The notes under the pieces were generated by a model, which was not told where the DNA came from, did not search any database, and worked only from the letters and a program-made list of their open reading frames with translations. The translations under genes and the position numbers were made by a program. 25,362 nt of DNA from Methanobacteriota archaeon (lineage in GTDB: Archaea > Thermoplasmatota > Thermoplasmata > UBA10834). The DNA lies in contig JAABQR010000143.1 in assembly GCA_011391345.1 (NCBI GenBank), positions 1-25,362 of the forward strand. Direction: 5' to 3'. Shown here piece by piece: positions 1 to 6,458 of the stretch; within the stretch, counting starts at the first letter, position 1; the number at the start of each line of letters is the position of its first letter.

Positions 1-785
1 GCCAGCTGAGCGACCGCGACGGACGCGAGCACCTCGGCGTTCTGCTGCACCAGGAGCCCCGCGATCGTTGCGGGCGAGGTACCGCCGGCCATGCACTCGG
101 GCGGATACACACAGGGCTGGCCAGCCTTAGCGTAAGATATCAGGCCCTCAGTGGATTCCTTCGACAGTGTGAGCGGGCTAACTGGGTTCGCGAAGCCGAG
201 CATGAGAGGCCTCTCAGCGAGCGCATCCCTGCCGCCGGAAACGATCGAGGCAAGGTCCAGGGACTCTTCGGTCCCCCTCGTCCCCCAGTTCCAGCCGTCA
301 ATCGTCTTGTTCGTGTGCTTGAAGGAAAGGAAGATCGCCTGAAGGTGGGCTATGCGCTCCGGCACATCCCTAGGCCAGCAGACCCACGAGGAGTGGTCGA
401 TGTTGGGCAGGGCGTCGGTCAGCCTCAGGAAGGATTCGAGGTCCTTCGCGGTCGACGGCCTCACGACCCCGTCCAAGCCCTCGACCTGGACCGCCGTGCC
501 CATGCTGCTCAGGTGGACCTTGCCCTCGCCGAACGCCAGCTCATGCTTCCCGTCCCGGGTGTACAGCTTGAACCTGGACGGCGCCGCCGATATTGCGTCC
601 ATGAGAACGCGCTCCGGGAACCTCACCACGCGCGTGGCCTTGTCGAAGCTGGCTCCTGCCCCAACGAGCAGCTTCACAGCCTCGTCCTCGAGCACCTTGA
701 TGCCGGTCCCCTCGAATATCCTGATGGTCGCGTCGTGGATCCTTCCGATGTCGTCCCTCGAAAACGGTTCGCATCTCACATTCAT
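1..785 (-). CDS. MttB-family corrinoid methyltransferase, N-terminal part (runs off window)
   Basis: The minus strand is open from the ATG at 785 to the window edge (261 codons, no stop). The translation fits the MttB superfamily (trimethylamine, glycine betaine and related methylamine:corrinoid methyltransferases, COG5598). It has an N-terminal helix with IHDATIRIFEGTGIKVLED (residues about 16-34), then VRFPERVL and APSRFKLYTRDG, then the FANPVSPLTLS and PPECMAGGTSPATIAG segments of the TIM barrel. Family members move a methyl group from a methylamine to a cognate corrinoid protein. True MttB carries pyrrolysine near residue 330, which lies outside the window, so Pyl-type and betaine-type cannot be told apart. 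I chose ATG 785 because GGTGG lies about 8 bases upstream; an in-frame ATG at 803, directly after a stop, would add six residues. No corrinoid protein gene is visible here. Confidence 0.82.
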   Translation of the reverse strand, partial: MNVRCEPFSRDDIGRIHDATIRIFEGTGIKVLEDEAVKLLVGAGASFDKATRVVRFPERVLMDAISAAPSRFKLYTRDGKHELAFGEGKVHLSSMGTAVQVEGLDGVVRPSTAKDLESFLRLTDALPNIDHSSWVCWPRDVPERIAHLQAIFLSFKHTNKTIDGWNWGTRGTEESLDLASIVSGGRDALAERPLMLGFANPVSPLTLSKESTEGLISYAKAGQPCVYPPECMAGGTSPATIAGLLVQQNAEVLASVAVAQL

Positions 786-835
786 ACAGACCACCGAAGT
801 CATTTAGTAGGAAGCAGGACGGTGAATGCGGGTTG

Positions 836-1033
836 ATGATATCTATCTTGGCGCGGAGGAAGGAGAAGAAGGCCAAGACGCCTCGGAAGGTCCTCACTTG
901 CCCCCAGTGCGGTTCCGCTGACCTGTACTATGAGGCTGCGCTCATAACGGGATACAAGTACCACTGCAAGAAGTGCAACTACATCGGCGCGTTCGTGATA
1001 GAGAAGGAAATAGAGGACGACGCGGGCGAGTGA
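836..1033 (+). CDS. Small zinc-ribbon protein, 65 aa
   Basis: This is a short basic protein with two CxxC knuckles, CPQC at residues 22-25 and CKKC at 44-47, spaced as in a rubredoxin-like zinc ribbon. A lysine/arginine-rich N-terminus (ARRKEKKAKTPRK) precedes the ribbon and an acidic tail follows it. Such ribbons occur in RNA polymerase subunits, TFS-like factors and many unassigned archaeal proteins, and I cannot assign a specific role. The start is ATG 836 with GGTGA about 10 bases upstream; a TTG directly before it (833) is less likely. It is divergent from the methyltransferase gene with 50 bases between starts, and convergent with the PAN gene, 25 bases from its stop. Codon use matches the neighbours. 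Confidence 0.75.
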   Translation: MISILARRKEKKAKTPRKVLTCPQCGSADLYYEAALITGYKYHCKKCNYIGAFVIEKEIEDDAGE

Positions 1034-1058
1034 TCCCGCGAGGCGTCTCCTGGCCGCA

Positions 1059-2282
1059 TCAGGCGAACATCGGCCCTGATTCCATCCCCTTCTGGTCACC
1101 CTCGTCCAGGACCTTGGAGATGGCCTTCTCGAAGTCGACCATGGAGACGATGTCCCTGTTCTCACGTATGGCAAACATGCCAGCTTCGGTGCACACGGCC
1201 TTGATGTCGGCTCCAGTGGCTCCATCCGATTTGGACGCGAGCTCCTCAATGTTCACGGTCTCGTCGAGGTTCATGCGCCTGCTGTGGATAGTGAATATGG
1301 CGGTCCTGGACTCGTGGTTCGGCAAGGGGATCTCTATGATCCTGTCGAACCTGCCGGGCCTGAGCAACGCCTCATCGAGTATGTCCGGCCTGTTGGTCGC
1401 GCCAATTATCTTGACCTCTCCGAGCGGGTTGAATCCGTCCAGCTCCGCCAGCAACTGCATCAGCGTCCTCTGGACCTCGCGGTCCCCGGACGTGGCCATC
1501 TCGAGCCTCTTGGCGCCCACGCTGTCCAGTTCGTCTATGAACACTATCGAAGGGGCCTTCAGCCGCGCGAGGTCGAACAGCTCCCTGACGAGCCTCGCGC
1601 CCTCTCCGATGTACTTCTGTACCAGCTCCGAACCGACGAACCTGATGAACGTAGCATTGGTCTGCTTCGCGACCGCCTTCGCCAGCAGCGTCTTACCAGT
1701 GCCAGGAGGTCCGACAAGCAGCACGCCCTTCGGCGGGTCGATTCCTACCTTCTTGTACAGCTCAGGCCTCAGCAACGGGTCCTCGACCGCCTCGCGGATC
1801 TCGATGATCTGCTCCTGAAGTCCTCCTATCTCTTCGTATGTTGTATCGGGCTTGGTGATGATCTCGGCGCCTACGACCACAGGGTCGAGAGACGGGGGCA
1901 GGACGCCCATTACCGCTAGCGTCTGCTTGTTGAGCGCCACGCGCGCGCCTGCGACCAAGAGTTCAGGTGAGACGTAATCCGATGTGCTGACGACGAAGTC
2001 GGGGCCAGTCGAGCTCTTCACGACGACCCTTCCGTCAGCGAGCATGTCCTTTATCTGTCCAATTATCAAGGGGGGTGTCTTCAGCCTCTCCAGTTCGGCT
2101 TTGAGCCTCTTCAGCTCCTTCTGGAGCCTGATCAGTTCTCCCTCGACGAACCTCTTCTCGCCCTCGGAACGGCGGGCCTCCTCAACGAGTTCCAGGTTCC
2201 TCTCCTCGAGGACCGAGATCCTCCTCTGTATTTCATCGAACATCTCAGCGGATTGGACCTGTGACAATGCTTTGCACCCCAT
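1059..2282 (-). CDS. pan: Proteasome-activating nucleotidase (PAN), AAA+ ATPase
   Basis: PAN forms a hexameric ring that unfolds proteins and feeds them into the 20S proteasome. The 407-aa protein has the full family layout: an N-terminal coiled coil (about residues 14-70), an OB-like domain (about 72-135) and an AAA+ module. Within the AAA+ module are Walker A GPPGTGKT (191-198), the aromatic-hydrophobic-Gly pore loop FVG (215-217), Walker B IVFIDE (246-251) and the second region of homology with GATNRPD and LLRPGRFDR. The chain ends in MFA, which fits the hydrophobic-aromatic-any (HbYX-like) tail that docks into the proteasome, with Phe in place of Tyr. The start at 2282 keeps a 13-residue N-terminal stretch; Met14 (2243) is an alternative. 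It is divergent from the MBF1 gene across an 85-base promoter region. Confidence 0.95.
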   Translation of the reverse strand: MGCKALSQVQSAEMFDEIQRRISVLEERNLELVEEARRSEGEKRFVEGELIRLQKELKRLKAELERLKTPPLIIGQIKDMLADGRVVVKSSTGPDFVVSTSDYVSPELLVAGARVALNKQTLAVMGVLPPSLDPVVVGAEIITKPDTTYEEIGGLQEQIIEIREAVEDPLLRPELYKKVGIDPPKGVLLVGPPGTGKTLLAKAVAKQTNATFIRFVGSELVQKYIGEGARLVRELFDLARLKAPSIVFIDELDSVGAKRLEMATSGDREVQRTLMQLLAELDGFNPLGEVKIIGATNRPDILDEALLRPGRFDRIIEIPLPNHESRTAIFTIHSRRMNLDETVNIEELASKSDGATGADIKAVCTEAGMFAIRENRDIVSMVDFEKAISKVLDEGDQKGMESGPMFA

Positions 2283-2311
2283 TCCAGTATGTGTTCCGAG
2301 CTTCGAACGTA

Positions 2312-2336
2312 ATAAGGTTAAATACTCTATTTATCC
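2312..2336. promoter_or_regulatory. Shared divergent promoter between pan and the MBF1 gene
   Basis: An AT-rich core, GGTTAAATACT at 2316-2326, reads as a TATA box on both strands (AGTATTTAACC on the minus strand). A start site about 26 bases rightward would fall near 2346, leaving a roughly 22-base leader with GGTG ahead of MBF1. About 26 bases leftward falls near 2295, leaving about 13 bases before pan. A second AT stretch, TATTTATCC at 2329-2337, could serve either direction. The assignment is from position and base composition only. Confidence 0.55.
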
Positions 2337-2367
2337 TTTGCTGGTTGCACTCAGTGACGGTGTTTTG

Positions 2368-2856
2368 ATGATTTGCGAGATGTGCGGGAGAGATGCCACT
2401 TTCTGCAAGAAAGTGACTATCGAGGGCGTGCATCTTGAAGTATGCGCCGAATGTGCAAGATTTGGCACGGAGGCGCAGAAAGCGACCACTAAGCCCGAGG
2501 GCCCGAAACCGATCATCACTCAGAGGTTGGAGGTCCGGGAGAAGCGTGGCAAGCCTCGGGACATCTACGTCGCGGGGGAGACTGAAGAACTCGCCGACGA
2601 TTTCGCGAACAGGATTCGGGACGCGAGGCAGAAGCGCGGGATGAGTCAGAAGGACCTAGCCATGAGGATCAACGAGAGGGTAACGGTCCTCAGCAAGATC
2701 GAGACTGGCGACATGAGGCCCGACGAGAGGCTCATATCCAAGCTGCAGAAGGAGCTCGGCATCACGCTCAAGGAGAAGGTCGCCCCGATTCAGATGGCAA
2801 AGGAGTCCGGACCGCGCCCACTTACTCTGGCCGACCTGATCAAGATCAAGAAGTAG
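2368..2856 (+). CDS. Archaeal multiprotein bridging factor 1 (MBF1)
   Basis: This 162-aa protein has the archaeal MBF1 layout. An N-terminal zinc ribbon carries two CxxC pairs (CEMC near residues 3-6 and CAEC near 26-29). A basic linker follows, then an XRE/Cro-type helix-turn-helix (about 75-130) with RIRDARQKRGMSQKDLA and VLSKIETGDMRPDE. The C-terminus ends with the GPRPLTLADLIKIKK motif typical of the archaeal family. Archaeal MBF1 is a conserved ribosome- and transcription-associated protein. I start it at ATG 2368, with GGTG 5 bases upstream; the open frame extends further left over the divergent pan gene, but that stretch is antisense to pan and lacks family sequence. Confidence 0.93.
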   Translation: MICEMCGRDATFCKKVTIEGVHLEVCAECARFGTEAQKATTKPEGPKPIITQRLEVREKRGKPRDIYVAGETEELADDFANRIRDARQKRGMSQKDLAMRINERVTVLSKIETGDMRPDERLISKLQKELGITLKEKVAPIQMAKESGPRPLTLADLIKIKK

Positions 2857-2868
2857 CGGCTGGCCGGA

Positions 2869-3354
2869 TCATCTTGCGATGTCCCTGCTCAGCACCGCGG
2901 ACTCAGCGCGCTGAAGGTATCCCAATTCTATCTGGAGCCCATATGATGATGCGACGAGGAGAGCCGCCGGCTCGATATCGATGCCGAGCATCTCCTGCTC
3001 CTTGTTCACTCTCGACACGACCTCGCGCTTGGGCACCGACTTCGTCTTCACGATCCTCTCGACGATCTCGGTGAACAGGTCCGTGGTCCTCTTCGCGCCC
3101 TCTTCGAGGGCCGCCTTCGGCGGCCTGTAGTCGACGGGCACCGCCACGCCTGAGTAATCGAAGGTCGGGACGAGGCTGCCGTTCCTGCGCTCAAGGAAAC
3201 CGCCCGAGAGGCCGGCCTCCATCAGCTTCTGCGCCTCTTTCGGCGAGAACCATCTGAGGTCCATCGATGCCGAGAAGACGAATTCCTTCTCGGTCAGCTC
3301 CTCCCTCCCCTTGCTCTTGTAGAGAACCGCTATGCTCTTCTGAAGCTCACTCAT
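2869..3354 (-). CDS. DUF2240-family archaeal protein
   Basis: The 161-aa protein resembles the archaea-specific DUF2240 family, whose members share an N-terminal winged-helix-like part. Visible features are KEFVFSASMDLRWFSPKEAQKLM (winged-helix-like, residues about 23-45), GFLERRNGSLVPTFDY (about 52-67), PVDYRPP and a C-terminal helical region. The function of the family is not known to me. Its ATG overlaps the end of the upstream HisA-like gene by 8 bases (ATGAGTGA), which implies translational coupling and a shared transcript. It converges with MBF1, 12 bases from that gene's stop. The family assignment is from memory of its conserved pattern. Confidence 0.75.
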   Translation of the reverse strand: MSELQKSIAVLYKSKGREELTEKEFVFSASMDLRWFSPKEAQKLMEAGLSGGFLERRNGSLVPTFDYSGVAVPVDYRPPKAALEEGAKRTTDLFTEIVERIVKTKSVPKREVVSRVNKEQEMLGIDIEPAALLVASSYGLQIELGYLQRAESAVLSRDIAR

Positions 3355-3952
3355 CTCCGTCTATGCTCCCGAGGTCTTCCGTTATGATGTAGTCGATGCC
3401 GAGGTCCGCCATCCTAGACTCTTCGGCCAACGGTGCGAACACTCCGAGCGTGAACCCAAGGTCTCTCTTGACCCTCGACGCTTCTTCCGCGAGCGCGTGC
3501 GGGACGACAATCTCCTGTATCCCTATGTCCAGCACGTCCCGCGATAGGTCGAGGAAGGCTCTGCCACCAATCAAGGGGTCAGAACCGAGGATCCCATCCC
3601 GGTAGTCCGCTTTGAGTATAATGTTCTCGGACAACTTAAATGCTCCTCTCAGCTCGTCGAGGCTCGTGAGTGTCGCTGTCCCGACGACAGCCTTCTCGGC
3701 GCCTGCGATGATGACATCGATGACGTTCTGCCCGAAGCGTATGCCCGCCTCGTACATCGTGGGCATCTCGTCGCATATCTCACGTGCGATGTCGAGTTGG
3801 GGCTTGTTCCTCTCTATCCCGTCCTCGTCCGAGACGTAGAGCATCTCGTGGTCCGCCAAGAGCCGGGTGATGATGTTGTCCAACTCCTCGCGCGGGTACG
3901 CGCGTCGAAAGAAGTTACGGCCCTTCAGAGACAAAAGAGGTATTGCTCTCAT
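3347..3952 (-). CDS. HisA/HisF-like TIM-barrel protein, catalytically degenerate
   Basis: This 201-aa protein reads as a short relative of HisA (ProFAR isomerase). It opens with MRAIPLLSLKG where HisA has an IPAIDLKGG strand, and it carries LYVSDEDGIERNKPQ (DLDGA...N equivalent, residues 38-52). It also has EAGIRFGQNVIDVIIAGAE and AVVGTATLTS (68-97), the GGGIR...GA...VIGT phosphate-binding segment of HisA. ADYRDG (115-120) matches the second catalytic strand. The first catalytic Asp of HisA is replaced by Ser8, so ordinary isomerase activity is doubtful. I chose ATG 3952 because a GATATATC box lies at 3983-3990 and the upstream 43 codons lack family character. It is translationally coupled to the DUF2240 gene. 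The function is unknown. Confidence 0.7.
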   Translation of the reverse strand: MRAIPLLSLKGRNFFRRAYPREELDNIITRLLADHEMLYVSDEDGIERNKPQLDIAREICDEMPTMYEAGIRFGQNVIDVIIAGAEKAVVGTATLTSLDELRGAFKLSENIILKADYRDGILGSDPLIGGRAFLDLSRDVLDIGIQEIVVPHALAEEASRVKRDLGFTLGVFAPLAEESRMADLGIDYIITEDLGSIDGDE

Positions 3953-3982
3953 GACAAGGGGGCGCAGAAAGACTAGGACGTA

Positions 3983-3990
3983 GATATATC
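3983..3990 (-). promoter_or_regulatory. TATA box of the HisA-like/DUF2240 operon
   Basis: GATATATC is centred about 34 bases upstream of ATG 3952, giving a predicted leader of about 8 bases. No Shine-Dalgarno sequence is seen in front of the ATG, consistent with a near-leaderless mRNA. Confidence 0.5.
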
Positions 3991-4057
3991 CGTGCATCAG
4001 GGATGAGTGCTGCGATTCTCGATTTGCACAGTGCGAGCGCCATATCGGGATACGGTA

Positions 4058-4146
4058 ACGGTTATATAGAAGTACTAACATATACGAAACCCTACCCCGA
4101 AAATGGAAGGGCGAGAGACTGGTCGATCCAGATAGATTAGGGAGGT
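4058..4146 (+). promoter_or_regulatory. Thermosome promoter and leader
   Basis: A TATA box, TTATATA (4062-4068), predicts a start near 4091. This leaves a leader of about 60 bases that ends in a strong Shine-Dalgarno sequence, GGGAGGT (4140-4146), 5 bases before the ATG. The segment AAACCCTACCCCGAAAA (4087-4103) overlaps the predicted start site and resembles motifs in front of grpE and dnaJ. Confidence 0.6.
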
Positions 4147-4151
4147 ATGAA

Positions 4152-5783
4152 ATGATAGGCCAAACACCGATTTATATACTGAAAGAAGGAACGAAGAGGG
4201 ACAAGGGCAAGGGCGCGCAGTTCAACAACATCACTGCAGCCAGGGCCATAGCCGATGCCGTCAGGAGCACGTTGGGCCCGAGGGGCATGGACAAGATGCT
4301 CGTCGACAGCATGGGCGATGTGGTGATCACCAACGATGGCGTCACCATACTGAAGGAGATAGATGTAGAGCACCCCGCAGCCAAGATGATCGTCGAGGTC
4401 GCCAAGACCCAGGACGAGGAGTGCGGCGACGGGACGACCACTGCAGTCATCCTCGCCGGTGAGCTGCTGAAGAAGGCCGAGGGACTCATCGAGCAGAATA
4501 TCCACCCGACTGTCATATCTGGAGGCTACAGGCTCGCAGCCAACAAGGCGAAGGAGTATCTCGAGGAGGTCGCGATCAAGGTGTCCCCGAACGACAAGGA
4601 GACGCTCATGGACATAGCGAAGACATCGATGATATCGAAGAGCGTCGCCTCGTCCAGGGAGCTCCTGGCCAAGGTAGCCGTCGATGCCGTAACCGCCGTT
4701 GCCGAGAAGAAGGAGGACGGAACATGGACGGTCGACGATGACAACATCCAGATCGTCAAGAAGCAGGGCGGATCGATGGATGACACGACGATGATCTCAG
4801 GCATCATAGTCGACAAGGAAGCCGTGCACCCAGCGATGCCGAAGAAGGTCGAGAAGGCCAAGATCGCCCTCGTCGATTCGGCGCTCGAGGTCAAGAAGAC
4901 CGAGATTGACGCGAAGATAGAGATCACGGACCCGAGCCAGCTGCATGCGTTCCTCGAGGAAGAGGAGAACATGCTCAAGAAGATGGTCGACACCGTGAAG
5001 AAGTCCGGAGCGACCGTGCTGTTCTGCCAGAAGGGCATCGACGACCTCGCACAGCACTACCTGTCCAAGGCAGGCATCTACGCCGTGCGCAGGGTCAAGA
5101 AGAGCGACATGGAGAAGCTCGCGAAGGCCACTGGCGCCAACCTGGTCACGAAGCTGGACGACCTCAAGGCTGACGACCTCGGCGTGGCGAACCTCGTCGA
5201 GGAGAAGAAGATCGCGGACGACAGGATGACTTTCGTCACCGGGTGCAAGAACCCGAAGGCAGTCTCAGTACTGATCAGGGGAGGCACCGAACATGTCGTG
5301 GACGAGATCGACAGGTCGCTGAACGACGCAATCAGCGTCGTCGCGGTCGCCTTCGAGGACGGGAAGCTCGTCACGGGCGGCGGCTCCGCGGCGACCGAGC
5401 TGGCCCTCAGGCTGAGGGACTTCGCGGCATCGATCGGCGGCAGGGAGCAGATAGCCATAGACGCGTTCGCATCCGCGCTCGAGGTCATACCGACGGCGCT
5501 GGCTGAGAACGCCGGCTTGGACCCGATCGACATCCTGATCGAGCTGAGGCAGGCGCACAAGGCGGGCAAGAAGACCGCTGGTGTCAATGTCTTCACTGGC
5601 AAGATCACGGACATGAAGAAGGAGAGGGTCCTTGAGCCGATAAGGGTCGGCAGGCAGGCCATCAGCTCCGCCACGGACGCGGCCGTCATGATCCTCAGGA
5701 TCGATGACGTGATAGCGTCGAAGGGCGGCAGCCCGAAGGGCCCGCAGGGACCTGGCCCCGGCGACATGGGAGACATGGACTGA
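4152..5783 (+). CDS. Thermosome subunit (group II chaperonin)
   Basis: The 543-aa protein is a CCT/TCP-1-like archaeal chaperonin subunit that builds a double-ring ATP-driven folding cage in the cytoplasm. Hallmarks are LGPRGMDKM (41-49), the NDG of VVITNDGVTIL (58-67), the ATP-binding GDGTTT (92-97), the apical-domain helical protrusion region, and LVTGGGSAATELALRLRDFA near residue 415. The GP-rich C-terminal tail ends in GDMGDMD, like the Gly/Met tails that project into the cavity. The length is normal. It is preceded by a consensus TATA box and a strong Shine-Dalgarno sequence. grpE follows after 87 bases. Archaea often carry two or three paralogues; only one is in the window. Confidence 0.97.
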   Translation: MIGQTPIYILKEGTKRDKGKGAQFNNITAARAIADAVRSTLGPRGMDKMLVDSMGDVVITNDGVTILKEIDVEHPAAKMIVEVAKTQDEECGDGTTTAVILAGELLKKAEGLIEQNIHPTVISGGYRLAANKAKEYLEEVAIKVSPNDKETLMDIAKTSMISKSVASSRELLAKVAVDAVTAVAEKKEDGTWTVDDDNIQIVKKQGGSMDDTTMISGIIVDKEAVHPAMPKKVEKAKIALVDSALEVKKTEIDAKIEITDPSQLHAFLEEEENMLKKMVDTVKKSGATVLFCQKGIDDLAQHYLSKAGIYAVRRVKKSDMEKLAKATGANLVTKLDDLKADDLGVANLVEEKKIADDRMTFVTGCKNPKAVSVLIRGGTEHVVDEIDRSLNDAISVVAVAFEDGKLVTGGGSAATELALRLRDFAASIGGREQIAIDAFASALEVIPTALAENAGLDPIDILIELRQAHKAGKKTAGVNVFTGKITDMKKERVLEPIRVGRQAISSATDAAVMILRIDDVIASKGGSPKGPQGPGPGDMGDMD

Positions 5784-5794
5784 AGTCCATCCCC

Positions 5795-5861
5795 AAACCC
5801 CTTTCCCAAAACCTTTCAAGTTCGAAACGCGGGCTCAACACGCCCGTGAACCCGCTGGAGG
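5795..5861 (+). promoter_or_regulatory. Candidate promoter/leader of grpE-dnaK with tandem AAACC motif and hairpin
   Basis: Two near-copies of an AAACC-(C)-TTTC motif lie in tandem (AAACCCCTTTCCC at 5795-5807 and AAAACCTTTCAAG at 5808-5820); either could act as a weak BRE/TATA element. Downstream, GCGGG (5829-5833), GCCCG (5842-5846) and CCCGC (5851-5855) can form alternative short hairpins just before the Shine-Dalgarno sequence GGAGG (5857-5861). The promoter role is an inference. Confidence 0.35.
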
Positions 5862-5870
5862 CTACCACTG

Positions 5871-6455
5871 ATGGCTGACGAGGACGCGGGCGAGCTCGAC
5901 GTGCCCGACAACGAACAGGAGACGAAGGAGGCACCTCCGTCCGACCCGATCGCGGAGAGGGACAGGAGGATCGACGAGCTCACGGACGACCTGAAGCGCC
6001 TCCAGGCAGAGTTCGAGAACTACAAGAAGCGGGTCCTCAGAGAGGGGGCTGAGAAGGCCAAGACTGGCGCGGAGGGCGTCGTGCGCGACCTCCTGGCGCT
6101 CATGGACACATTCGACAAGGCCCTCGAGGACGCGGAGAAGAACGAGTACCCCGAGCCGCTCAGGAACGGGCTCGAGAGCATACATAGGCAACTCCTCCAG
6201 ACACTCCAAAGACAGGGGCTGAGAGAGGTCAAGACCGACGGACGGTTCGACCCGTTCGAGCACGAAGCCATCATGCGCGAGGACCGCGATGACATGGACG
6301 ACGGAAGGATACTCGAGGTGTACCAGAAAGGGTACGCGTTGGGTCCCAAGGTCATACGAGCGGCCAAGGTCAAGGTCTCCAAGAACGTGAAGACAGCGGA
6401 GACCCAAGACACTCACGATACACAGGAATCACAATCGGAGAATAGAGGTGAATGA
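5871..6455 (+). CDS. grpE: GrpE, nucleotide exchange factor of DnaK
   Basis: GrpE releases ADP from DnaK and so resets the Hsp70 cycle. The 194-aa protein has an acidic disordered N-terminus and the dimerising long helix with LQAEFENYKKRVLRE (about 43-57). After these comes the C-terminal beta domain with the family segment DGRFDPFEHEAIMRE (about 123-137), then EVYQKGYALGPKVIRAAKVKVSKN (shared family ending, about 149-172). ATG 5871 has GGAGG 9 bases upstream. The stop is 3 bases before the dnaK start, and GAGGTGA at its end doubles as the dnaK ribosome-binding site, so the two genes are one translationally coupled unit. The Hsp70 trio in archaea is generally regarded as acquired from bacteria. 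Confidence 0.96.
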   Translation: MADEDAGELDVPDNEQETKEAPPSDPIAERDRRIDELTDDLKRLQAEFENYKKRVLREGAEKAKTGAEGVVRDLLALMDTFDKALEDAEKNEYPEPLRNGLESIHRQLLQTLQRQGLREVKTDGRFDPFEHEAIMREDRDDMDDGRILEVYQKGYALGPKVIRAAKVKVSKNVKTAETQDTHDTQESQSENRGE

Positions 6456-6458
6456 GCA

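Noticed and set aside
315..836. Plus-strand frames of 173 and 151 codons near the left edge
   Set aside because: The minus strand here encodes clear MttB-family sequence running off the window; the plus frames show no family features.
1984..2367. Upstream extension of the MBF1 frame
   Set aside because: The added residues are Ser/Leu-rich and antisense to pan; the zinc ribbon and a GGTG site fix the start at 2368.
5265..5819. 184-codon minus-strand frame across the thermosome 3' part (and a 243-codon frame at 5078-5809)
   Set aside because: Both lie opposite a strongly conserved chaperonin gene, overlap each other, and have no recognisable domain.
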